Shown piece after piece: positions 1 to 4,919 of a stretch of 33,755 nt of DNA (positions are counted from its first letter, which is position 1; every line of letters begins with the position of its first letter). Origin of the DNA: a virus; the IMG/VR virus record IMGVR_UViG_3300023175_000128, positions 1 through 33,755 of that record; one strand, given 5' to 3'. A program made the translations under genes and the position numbers. Below the pieces are notes generated by a model that saw nothing but the letters and a program-made list of their open reading frames with translations, was not told where the DNA came from and did not search any database.

Positions 1-175
1 CTATATAATAGTAAGACTTTTTGACCAAAGTTACACGGTTACACCGGTTACGGCTATTTTGACCTTTTTTCTTTTTCTTATTTTCTGGCTCTATATAAAG
101 AGAACGGCGTTAAATACGTTGCCCCGTGGGCCGTGAATGCTGCTGCACGTGTCGCTTTTGGATACATACGGGACG

Positions 176-189
176 TGAGCCGCGGCTCA
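176..189. repeat. 14-bp perfect palindrome
   Basis: The sequence TGAGCCGCGGCTCA is identical to its reverse complement. It lies in the non-coding left end, 21 bases before the RNA fold at 211. It could be a protein-binding site (operator or packaging/recombination site) or chance. No partner protein can be named from the sequence. Confidence 0.5.
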
Positions 190-210
190 TGATCTGTTAG
201 ACTTTCTTTC

Positions 211-283
211 GGCCCGGCCTGCGTAGACTCCTAAAGCGTTTACTTTGGCCGAAGTAAGCGGATCAAACGGCGTGGGTCGGGCC
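211..283 (+). ncRNA. Candidate structured RNA
   Basis: On the plus strand, bases 211-224 can pair continuously with 270-283 to form a 14-bp helix that includes four G-U pairs (217/277, 220/274, 221/273, 224/270). Inside it, 237-245 pairs with 252-260 (9 bp, one G-U, 6-nt loop). On the minus strand all five G-U pairs become A-C mismatches, so the fold favours a plus-strand transcript. The 73-nt span resembles a tRNA in length, but there is no 7-nt anticodon loop, no TTC-type T-loop and no D-loop GG. I do not call it a tRNA. No clear plus-strand promoter was found upstream. A hairpin (300-319) and a run of eight T (about 330-337) lie downstream. Confidence 0.35.
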
Positions 284-290
284 ACCTCCT

Positions 291-319
291 CCAAAAGAAA
301 AGGGCCCCGAAGGGCCCTT
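291..319 (-). terminator. Intrinsic terminator (UUCG loop)
   Basis: Read on the minus strand, AAGGGCCC-TTCG-GGGCCCTT (319 to 300) forms an 8-bp stem with a UUCG tetraloop, followed by TTCTTTT. It lies 70 bases after the last minus-strand gene (stop at 390), so it probably ends the left-end early operon. On the plus strand the same hairpin is followed, 10 bases later, by a run of eight T, so weaker bidirectional action is possible. Confidence 0.8.
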
Positions 320-389
320 GGTTTAGTCTTATTTTTTTTAAAAGTTATTTCTTTTTAATGCCCACGTTGCCGGAAGTGTCGATACGCAT

Positions 390-611
390 TCATCCCATCG
401 GGGACAAAATGTAAACCGGTATCTCAAAGCCGGTGTTTTGAAAAGTCTGCGAAGCAAAGGTTCGGGCGATGTCGGGGCTATCGAAAGGCCCAAACGTTTC
501 GGCAGCCGCGGGGCTTCGATCATCGTCGCCTTCTGCTTCGGGCACCATGTTCAGCCACCAGCCGGGCTCATCGAAGGATTCAAAAATCATAGCATGTCTT
601 GGTTCGCTCAT
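390..611 (-). CDS. Small hypothetical protein (73 aa)
   Basis: This is an acidic 73-residue protein with no signal peptide or membrane segment. It carries a 'GPFDSPDIA' stretch near residue 41, of a kind seen in small phage proteins that I cannot assign a function. Its start ATG overlaps the stop of the upstream gene as ATGA, which suggests translational coupling. It is the last gene of the left-end early operon and is followed by a terminator at 300-319. A shorter overlapping reading frame (338-523) has no ribosome-binding site and is treated as a shadow. No function can be inferred beyond likely early, host- or regulation-related expression. Confidence 0.65.
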   Translation of the reverse strand: MSEPRHAMIFESFDEPGWWLNMVPEAEGDDDRSPAAAETFGPFDSPDIARTFASQTFQNTGFEIPVYILSPMG

Positions 612-838
612 AGTCGGTCCTCATAGTCTTTAACGGATGGAATTTCTTGGTTCTCTTCTTCCGGCTCTTCGATTTCTTGCCAGACAAGGGCGATCACATA
701 GGCCGGGTTAAAGCGCACCGTCGTTTCGTTGGTTAGGATGATTTCCAATTTGGTGTCATCCCATGTCCACGTCTCGACATTGTTGTAAACAATTTGCGAG
801 CCCGCGCCCGGGTGCATATCAATCGTTAAAACTTTCAT
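608..838 (-). CDS. Small hypothetical protein (76 aa)
   Basis: The frame stays open upstream to 1018, but the chosen start is the ATG at 838, whose ATGA overlaps the stop of the preceding gene exactly. The upstream extension would read through that gene in another frame and has basic, low-quality composition. The 76-residue product (MKVLTIDMHPGAG...) looks beta-rich in its N-terminal two thirds and has a very acidic C-terminal tail (IEEPEEENQEIPSV). I do not recognise the family. It is coupled by 4-nt overlaps on both sides, so it is probably co-expressed with its neighbours. Confidence 0.65.
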   Translation of the reverse strand: MKVLTIDMHPGAGSQIVYNNVETWTWDDTKLEIILTNETTVRFNPAYVIALVWQEIEEPEEENQEIPSVKDYEDRL

Positions 839-1137
839 GTGTTGTCTCCATTGAAGCTTGCCCGCTTCATCGGTTTCGTTCTGAAGAAGCCGTCGTATTG
901 CGGGTAGTGGTGCATAAACAATCGTGCGTAGAGCGCGATGTAATCGTTGCTGATTTTGTAATCGTCCCCGGTGGTAACGATCATGGTTTCCCACCGGATT
1001 CGATTGACGATAAGCCAAGCGGATAGGCGGCGATGCCCTTTACCAATCGCTTGGAAGGTGAAGCGTTTAAACAGATCATAGAACTCGGGGTTCTGTTTGT
1101 GCCACGCCCACCATTTTTCTTTGAGGTCTTCAGCCAT
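835..1137 (-). CDS. Conserved phage hypothetical protein (100 aa)
   Basis: This 100-residue soluble protein is rich in aromatic and basic residues. Its pattern, with EKWWAWHKQNPEFYDLF at the N-terminus, RRLSAWLIVNRIRWET in the middle and NDYIALYARLFMHHYPQYD near the C-terminus, matches a widespread phage and prophage protein family of unknown function that I know from memory. The family is typically 80-110 residues, so this copy looks complete. It overlaps the upstream AlpA-type gene by 8 bases and the downstream gene by 4, in the left-end early operon. The WH/RW-rich, likely helical composition would fit a nucleic-acid-binding or small regulatory role, but that is only inference. Confidence 0.8.
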   Translation of the reverse strand: MAEDLKEKWWAWHKQNPEFYDLFKRFTFQAIGKGHRRLSAWLIVNRIRWETMIVTTGDDYKISNDYIALYARLFMHHYPQYDGFFRTKPMKRASFNGDNT

Positions 1138-1513
1138 TGACCAGTGCGTATGCGACAGCCGCTGCTACCCCGCCAATGACGGCCAACAGCGTATGGTTTT
1201 CCCAGAAGCCCTTTGGGCCGTGGTCCGTGTCCTCTGGTGCGAAGTCTTGGACCTGTCGTGCGGCATCCACTTTATTGACAGTGTTATTAATTTGACGCAG
1301 CGGTTGCTTCATCCACTCTGGATCGTTGCCTTTCATGAGCCAGCCCATGACTTGGCCACGTTCCCAGCGGTTGACGGTCTTTGGTCCGCGGTCCCCGGCG
1401 CGTGGCACTTTGACGGGTTTAGGAAAGTCAGTGTGCTTTAAACGTCGGTAGATGGTTGGCTTTGATACGTTAGCGATCTTGGCCACTTCGTCGAGTGTGA
1501 GTAAGTCTTTCAT
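1130..1513 (-). CDS. AlpA/MerR-like HTH regulator with C-terminal membrane segment
   Basis: Residues 1-60 form an AlpA/excisionase-type winged HTH: LLTLDEVAKIANVSKPTIYR is the helix-turn-helix, followed by the family-typical FPKPVKV wing and a VNRWERGQVMGWL end. AlpA-type proteins are about 60-90 residues and act as transcription activators, repressors or excisionases. This one has 127 residues: a polar linker (about 66-103) and then a hydrophobic stretch of about 20 residues (HTLLAVIGGVAAAVAYALV) at the very C-terminus, which looks like a tail anchor. The start at 1513 has an upstream CGGAG. A promoter lies at 1543-1572 with a short GTGA-CT-TCAC inverted repeat just downstream, suggesting autoregulation. 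It heads the left-end operon. The HTH call is solid; membrane location is inferred from hydrophobicity alone. Confidence 0.8.
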   Translation of the reverse strand: MKDLLTLDEVAKIANVSKPTIYRRLKHTDFPKPVKVPRAGDRGPKTVNRWERGQVMGWLMKGNDPEWMKQPLRQINNTVNKVDAARQVQDFAPEDTDHGPKGFWENHTLLAVIGGVAAAVAYALVNG

Positions 1514-1528
1514 AGCAATCTCCGTGTT

Positions 1529-1572
1529 GTGACTTCACGGGTATTGTATGCGACTTTATTAGATAATGTCAA
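1529..1572 (-). promoter_or_regulatory. Sigma70-type promoter of the AlpA-like operon
   Basis: On the minus strand a perfect -35 TTGACA (1572-1567) is followed after 18 bases by TACAAT (1548-1543). The expected start site is about 1536. A 10-bp inverted repeat GTGACTTCAC (1529-1538) covers that position and may be an operator. The -35 begins directly after the stop codon of the upstream gene (1573). Confidence 0.65.
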
Positions 1573-1821
1573 TCAGTGAATATTATCGGGGGCGTCGTGC
1601 GTGACTTCTATAAAGCCTTCGGCGTGTTGTGCTGCGTTGGCTATACAAGAGGAGAGGAGCCCCATCGCTGAAGGGGTGTCGGGCGACACGGCGATTAGGT
1701 GGGTGATGATTTGAGTCAGGGCTCCCCCGAGAGCGGGGCCTTTCTCAAGGCCGCGTTGATCGAACTCAGCAAGAAGATCAGCGGTTTGTTCAGCAGCTTC
1801 AAAGAAGTGGTCTTTCGCCAT
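1573..1821 (-). CDS. Small hypothetical protein (82 aa)
   Basis: The start is taken as ATG 1821 (MAKDHFFEAAEQ...), 4 bases after the stop of the 58-residue gene. The frame is open further up, but only to a TTG at 1914 that lies inside the preceding gene. The protein is mostly helical and soluble, with no cysteine pair or signal. The C-terminal half (TPSAMGLLSSCIANAAQHAE) looks like a packed helical pair. I do not recognise a functional family. Its ribosome-binding site is weak (GAAGAA), so expression probably depends on coupling to the upstream gene. It shares a promoter (2094-2123) with that gene. Confidence 0.6.
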   Translation of the reverse strand: MAKDHFFEAAEQTADLLAEFDQRGLEKGPALGGALTQIITHLIAVSPDTPSAMGLLSSCIANAAQHAEGFIEVTHDAPDNIH

Positions 1822-1825
1822 TTCT

Positions 1826-2002
1826 TCAGCCACTGAGTATTCGCTGCCATGCTTTTTCAATTTCGTTAAGCCTTTGCTTCTTGTCATCTGGTTCCATCGT
1901 ATCATTTTCCTCAATTTTTAACAGGGTTTCGTTTACAACCCTATTAATTTGTGATACGGCCCAGCTCCAATCTATCTCGCTTACGCGCTTATCGGCTTCC
2001 AT
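1826..2002 (-). CDS. Small acidic/helical protein (58 aa)
   Basis: ATG at 2002 is preceded by a strong GAGGAG at ideal spacing (5 bases). It opens a 58-codon frame ending in TGA at 1826. The product begins MEADKRVSEIDWSWAVSQIN and continues as a charged, probably entirely alpha-helical chain ending AWQRILSG. The strong ribosome-binding site, coupling to the downstream gene and dedicated promoter support it as a real gene. No family is recognised. A long leader with two hairpins lies upstream (2019-2087), so its expression may be controlled by attenuation or by a repressor at 2069-2087. Confidence 0.65.
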   Translation of the reverse strand: MEADKRVSEIDWSWAVSQINRVVNETLLKIEENDTMEPDDKKQRLNEIEKAWQRILSG

Positions 2003-2016
2003 AACGACTCCTCAAA

Positions 2017-2053
2017 TTAAAAGCCCCTAGATGGGGGCAACCATACTAGGGGC
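2017..2053 (-). terminator. Leader terminator/attenuator hairpin
   Basis: On the minus strand GCCCCTAG (2053-2046) pairs with CTAGGGGC (2030-2023). After a single-base bulge, ATGG pairs with CCAT around a 6-nt loop, giving 12 bp in all, followed by TTTTAATTT. It has the form of an intrinsic terminator. It sits between the promoter at 2094-2123 and the ribosome-binding site of the 58-residue gene, and could also stop transcripts from the RHH/zinc-ribbon unit upstream. Confidence 0.6.
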
Positions 2054-2068
2054 AGAGTCAACTACGGA

Positions 2069-2087
2069 GAACATGGGCTTCATGTTC
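2069..2087. promoter_or_regulatory. Operator-like inverted repeat
   Basis: GAACATG (2069-2075) and CATGTTC (2081-2087) are perfect inverted 7-mers separated by 5 bases. The repeat lies right where transcription from the TATAAT at 2094-2099 should begin. A dimeric repressor bound here would block the promoter. As RNA it would also form a 5' hairpin. Confidence 0.55.
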
Positions 2088-2093
2088 GAGGTC

Positions 2094-2123
2094 ATTATAG
2101 ACACATCTGTATGGGATAAGCAA
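2094..2123 (-). promoter_or_regulatory. Sigma70-type promoter
   Basis: A consensus -10 TATAAT (2099-2094, minus strand) lies 18 bases from TTGCTT (2123-2118), which matches only half of the -35 consensus. It would drive the 58- and 82-residue genes. The weak -35 suggests activation, or reliance on the perfect -10. Confidence 0.6.
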
Positions 2124-2139
2124 TAGTTAATCGCATACA

Positions 2140-2328
2140 TTAGCTGTTGATTGGGTATTCTGCCCCGGGAAAACTATCTAAGATGGTTAATACGCAGCGA
2201 TCACACTTTCTTTCTAGGCGATCTTTTGTTTTTTTCACAACTTTAAGCGGCCCTTCGCACTTCGGGCACTGGTTTTGCATCAATCGGCGGTGAATATCAC
2301 CGTTGCTCTGCAACTCTATCCGAGTCAT
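2140..2328 (-). CDS. Zinc-ribbon protein (62 aa)
   Basis: The protein has two CxxC knuckles, CPKC at residues 21-24 and CDRC at 42-45, separated by a basic linker (KVVKKTKDRLERK). This is the classic layout of a small zinc ribbon that binds nucleic acid or protein. The chosen start is ATG 2328 (MTRIELQSNGD...). The frame stays open upstream to 2379 but overlaps the RHH gene more deeply there. With this start the overlap with the RHH gene is 32 bases. No enzymatic domain is present. A transcription-accessory or anti-host role is possible but not shown. Confidence 0.7.
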   Translation of the reverse strand: MTRIELQSNGDIHRRLMQNQCPKCEGPLKVVKKTKDRLERKCDRCVLTILDSFPGAEYPINS

Positions 2329-2470
2329 TCTTCTCTGCCTGCTCTTTGTACCACTCGAAAACAAGGCGCAACTGCCCACCGATGGTCCGGCCCTCGGCTT
2401 TTGACATTTCTTTTATCTCTTCATACACCTCTCGTGGTACGAGGATGCTTTTCCAGCGTGTTGTATCCAT
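2297..2470 (-). CDS. Ribbon-helix-helix-like protein (57 aa)
   Basis: ATG 2470 is preceded by GGAGTAGGA and opens a 57-codon frame ending in TGA at 2297. The sequence has an N-terminal strand-like WKSILVPREVYEEIKEMSK followed by a turn (AEGRTIGG) and a second helix (QLRLVFEWYKEQ). This is the Arc/MetJ-type ribbon-helix-helix pattern of small dimeric DNA-binding repressors, in which the strand contacts DNA and the two helices dimerise. The gene's promoter overlaps a symmetric ATTATC-TAC-GATAAT site, as expected for autorepression. The domain call is from pattern only. The zinc-ribbon gene follows with an overlap. Confidence 0.7.
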   Translation of the reverse strand: MDTTRWKSILVPREVYEEIKEMSKAEGRTIGGQLRLVFEWYKEQAEKNDSDRVAEQR

Positions 2471-2493
2471 TAATTCCTACTCCAGAGTACCGG

Positions 2494-2532
2494 ATTATCT
2501 ACGATAATATAGGAGATTATGCAAGAAGGCAA
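2494..2532 (-). promoter_or_regulatory. Promoter with overlapping operator for the RHH gene
   Basis: On the minus strand TTGCCT (2532-2527) lies 17 bases from TATTAT (2509-2504). The inverted repeat ATTATC-N3-GATAAT (2494-2508) covers the -10 box, so a bound repressor would exclude RNA polymerase. The -35 overlaps the tail of the polymerase terminator's U-tract region. Confidence 0.55.
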
Positions 2533-2533
2533 G

Positions 2534-2556
2534 AAAAACCCCGCCGAAGCGGGGTT
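2534..2556 (-). terminator. Intrinsic terminator after the polymerase gene (UUCG loop)
   Basis: On the minus strand AACCCCGC-TTCG-GCGGGGTT (2556-2537) is a perfect 8-bp stem with a UUCG loop, followed by TTTCTT (the last two T of the stem add to the U-tract). It lies 20 bases after the polymerase stop codon and ends the replication operon. Confidence 0.9.
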
Positions 2557-2576
2557 AGTCGAGCAGTATGGAGTTG

Positions 2577-4472
2577 TTATTTTGCTTCGCCCCATGAAGG
2601 TCCGATCTCGACATCGCACTTGCTGGGTACTTCAAGGGGTACAGCATCCTCCATCACCTTAGCGATCTCGTGTGCCTCGTCAATACTTTTCACTGACATG
2701 GCAATTTCGTCGTGGATTTGGATCATGGGCAGCTTACCCATCTTGTACAGGTCCACCATCGCTTTCTTGGTCATGTCGGCAGCCGATGCTTGGATCAGGC
2801 GGTTGAGCGCTTTGTACGTGTACGCTCGCTTCAGTCGGGTTGTCGCTCCGTAGGTGTCGATAGCTTCTTTGTACGGCAGCGCCTTATTCATGGCGAACGT
2901 ATCCGGCTCCCATAGATCGAAGCGGCACTTGCGCCCAAGGATGGAGCGCAGCGAACCGCCGGACGATTTCTCGTTGAGCCGGTTCATGACGCCTGTCATC
3001 AGTCCTTTAACGAACGGCACCCGGTCATGGTATTGCTTTACCAGTCCCTTGGCTTCCTCCACAGGGATGTCTAGCTGCTCTGAGAGCTTGTTTACCCCCA
3101 TGCCGTACATCATCCCAAGGTTGATCGTTTTGGCCTGCTTACGTGGAATGCTGGCCATCTCAGCCACCATAGTGTGGAAATCTGTCTCCGGATCGTTGGT
3201 GTACGCGTCCACAAAGTCTGCCGCGCCGTCCAGTTCGATACCTCGCATTTTCCCGTATACATGCGCATAATGGGTCAAGATGCGTGGTTCCTGCTGCGAG
3301 AAGTCAATGGCAGCCCACTGCTCCCCTTCTTCCGGGAGGAACAGACTACGGATCATAGGACCAAGTTCTGGGTCGCGGGCCGGGATTTGTTGCAGGTTGG
3401 GGTTGGACATTGATATGCGGCCAGAGACTGTGCCGCCATCGTCGGAGCGAATTTGATTGATATGACTGTGTATTCTGCCGTCAGCGTGGCAGTGCTTCAT
3501 GATGGTGTTGATGAAGGTGCCGGATGTCTTGTTCAGATTCCGCGCTTGGACGATGAGCTGCGCGAGGGGATGATTGTTTTCTTGGAGGAAGAGCTTAGTG
3601 AAGCTCGGTGCGCCTTTTTCGGTTTGTGGATAATGGATGCCGACTTTATCGAACGCTTTAGCGAGCGACTGCGCAGCCCAGATTTCCACGTCTCCGCCAA
3701 CGATATTCTTAATTTGCTTGAGGACTTCCCTCTCTCGTTTGAGCAGACTATCCCTCGTTCGCTCTACCCGGTCAGTATCGACGCGGACGCCTCGCATGGT
3801 CATGTCAACGAGACATGGGAGGAGATCAAGTTCGAGATTTGCGATAGGCCAAAGGTCTTCTTTGCTAAGTTGTGCGGAGAAGAAGTTCCAGAGTTCGAGG
3901 GTCAGTTCAGCGTCGCCTTCAGCGTAAGGTCCAACATACATGGCTGGCATCTTCCACATTTCAGCTTTCGGGTCGATTCCGAACTCCCGGGCAGCCTCGA
4001 CGAGGGCCTTCTCTGACTTCACCTTGTTAAGGTGGTCATAAGCTAACGCGTTCAGGCTGTAGCTAAACCTGTTCTCGTCGAGCAGCGATGCGACAAGCAT
4101 GGTGTCGATGACGCGGCCTTTGACTTCAAAGCCCATCTGCTTGATCCACCCAAGGTCGTACTGGGCGTTGTGCATAATCTTGTCTGCCGGGCACTCGAAT
4201 ACTTTCTTGAGCCACCGGTTTACAATCTTCTCATCTAAGTTTCCGCCGCCCATGTGACGCACGGGAAGGTAGCCGGACCAACCGTCTACTGCGACGGCAT
4301 AGCCCACCACTTCCCCGTCCCCGGTCGGCCAACCCGGACCATTTGTTTTTAGGTTCGGGTCGCGTGTTTCGACGTCGATGGCAATCTTAGTTGCCGACGT
4401 GATGTCCGGAAGTTCAAGCGGCGGAACCCACTCACTTTTTGGTGCGAACATCGTCATTTGTAATCCTGCCAT
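2577..4472 (-). CDS. polA: Family A DNA polymerase with 3'-5' exonuclease
   Basis: This is the replicative phage polymerase. The proofreading domain (about residues 25-210) keeps all three exonuclease motifs: IDVET with D33/E35, HNAQYD with N102/D106, and YAEGD with D187. The polymerase domain has motif A DFSQQEPR (D390), motif B RKQAKTINLGMMYG (about 444-457) and motif C HDE (587-589). The position equivalent to E. coli Pol I Phe762 is leucine (L452). At 631 residues it is slightly longer than typical exo-pol phage enzymes and lacks a 5' nuclease domain. The start is ATG 4472, with GGAGAAGG just upstream, rather than the GTG at 4484. It is the last gene of the replication operon, and its start lies within the end of the upstream gene. 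Confidence 0.97.
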   Translation of the reverse strand: MAGLQMTMFAPKSEWVPPLELPDITSATKIAIDVETRDPNLKTNGPGWPTGDGEVVGYAVAVDGWSGYLPVRHMGGGNLDEKIVNRWLKKVFECPADKIMHNAQYDLGWIKQMGFEVKGRVIDTMLVASLLDENRFSYSLNALAYDHLNKVKSEKALVEAAREFGIDPKAEMWKMPAMYVGPYAEGDAELTLELWNFFSAQLSKEDLWPIANLELDLLPCLVDMTMRGVRVDTDRVERTRDSLLKREREVLKQIKNIVGGDVEIWAAQSLAKAFDKVGIHYPQTEKGAPSFTKLFLQENNHPLAQLIVQARNLNKTSGTFINTIMKHCHADGRIHSHINQIRSDDGGTVSGRISMSNPNLQQIPARDPELGPMIRSLFLPEEGEQWAAIDFSQQEPRILTHYAHVYGKMRGIELDGAADFVDAYTNDPETDFHTMVAEMASIPRKQAKTINLGMMYGMGVNKLSEQLDIPVEEAKGLVKQYHDRVPFVKGLMTGVMNRLNEKSSGGSLRSILGRKCRFDLWEPDTFAMNKALPYKEAIDTYGATTRLKRAYTYKALNRLIQASAADMTKKAMVDLYKMGKLPMIQIHDEIAMSVKSIDEAHEIAKVMEDAVPLEVPSKCDVEIGPSWGEAK

Positions 4473-4725
4473 TACCTTCTCCACCCAGCGCAGCGTAGCC
4501 GCATATATCTAGCCATGAGTCTTCGTGTGCTGGTGTTACTATTAATCGTGCGAGCTTAACAGCGATCATGCACTGATAGACCTGCTCTGGGGTGACGTCA
4601 GTCTCAAGAATGACTGACCATAAATTAGCTATACGCTCGTGGTTTTCGTAAGCATCACCATAGTCTGCGGCCCGCTTACCATTAATTATGCGCTCTGCTT
4701 CTTGTAAAATTTCTCTTCGCTTCAT
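4432..4725 (-). CDS. DUF6378-like protein (97 aa)
   Basis: The protein matches from memory a common phage family (DUF6378). It has an N-terminal helix ending in the GKRAADYGDAYENHERIA motif, then LWSVILETDVTPEQV, a KLARL motif and a DSWLDICGYAALG motif. Conserved acidic and histidine residues in these helices resemble all-alpha NTP pyrophosphohydrolase-type folds, but I cannot confirm catalysis. The length is typical. It overlaps the polymerase start by about 40 bases and the upstream gene by one base. Location in the replication operon fits a nucleotide-metabolism or replication-accessory role, which is inference. Confidence 0.8.
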   Translation of the reverse strand: MKRREILQEAERIINGKRAADYGDAYENHERIANLWSVILETDVTPEQVYQCMIAVKLARLIVTPAHEDSWLDICGYAALGGEGNGRITNDDVRTKK

Positions 4726-4919
4726 CAGTCCGCCTTCACAAATTCTTTGCGCTCTTTATCCCACTCGAACCGGACGCCTTCGATTTCCTCGTCTGGAATG
4801 CTGGGGTCGGTCCACCGCGCTTTGGCTCGGTAGTGAGCAAGATCAGCCACGCCGTTCGCTTCAAACAGCTTGCGACGTTTTTCTTCGTATTCTTTCCATT
4901 CAGTCCATGACATTTTCAT
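4725..4919 (-). CDS. Small hypothetical protein (64 aa)
   Basis: This 64-residue, highly charged protein is rich in Trp, Glu and Lys (MKMSWTEWKEYEEKRRKLF at the N-terminus). It is probably a helix followed by a short strand pair (EGVRFEWDKERKEFV). There is no cysteine, signal or membrane segment. The start overlaps the helicase stop as ATGA, and the stop overlaps the next start as TGATG, so it is translationally coupled in the replication operon. No family is recognised. Confidence 0.65.
   Translation of the reverse strand: MKMSWTEWKEYEEKRRKLFEANGVADLAHYRAKARWTDPSIPDEEIEGVRFEWDKERKEFVKAD

Larger units (their letters stand above)
1..389. other. Non-coding left end
   Basis: No convincing gene lies here on either strand. 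The first 110 bases are AT-rich and hold three near-tandem copies of a GTTACAC/GGTTAC motif (about 30-54), which look iteron-like. Further right are a 14-bp perfect palindrome (176-189), a plus-strand-biased RNA fold (211-283) and a terminator hairpin (300-319). This may be a genome-end or control region. Nothing in the sequence shows directly whether position 1 is a physical end. Confidence 0.6.

Noticed and set aside
211-283. Possible tRNA gene (73 nt with an acceptor-like stem)
   Set aside because: The middle hairpin has a 6-nt loop rather than 7, there is no T-loop TTCGA-like sequence and no D-loop GG, and the helix is better read as 14 continuous base pairs.
338-523. 61-residue minus-strand frame overlapping the 73-residue gene
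   Set aside because: It starts inside a better-supported gene, has no ribosome-binding site, and its Pro/Arg/Leu-rich composition is typical of a shadow frame. A frameshifted extension of the upstream gene has no slippery site I can see.
1573-1914. 113-residue version of the 82-residue protein
   Set aside because: It needs a TTG start within the 58-residue gene and lacks a good ribosome-binding site; ATG 1821 just after that gene's stop is simpler.
2473-2484. GTG 4484 rather than ATG 4472 as polymerase start was considered; also a short plus-strand frame beginning at the ATG near 2519 with AGGAG before it
   Set aside because: For the polymerase, GGAGAAGG fits ATG 4472. The plus-strand frame near 2519 runs through the terminator and antisense into the polymerase, so the ribosome-binding-like match is taken as chance.
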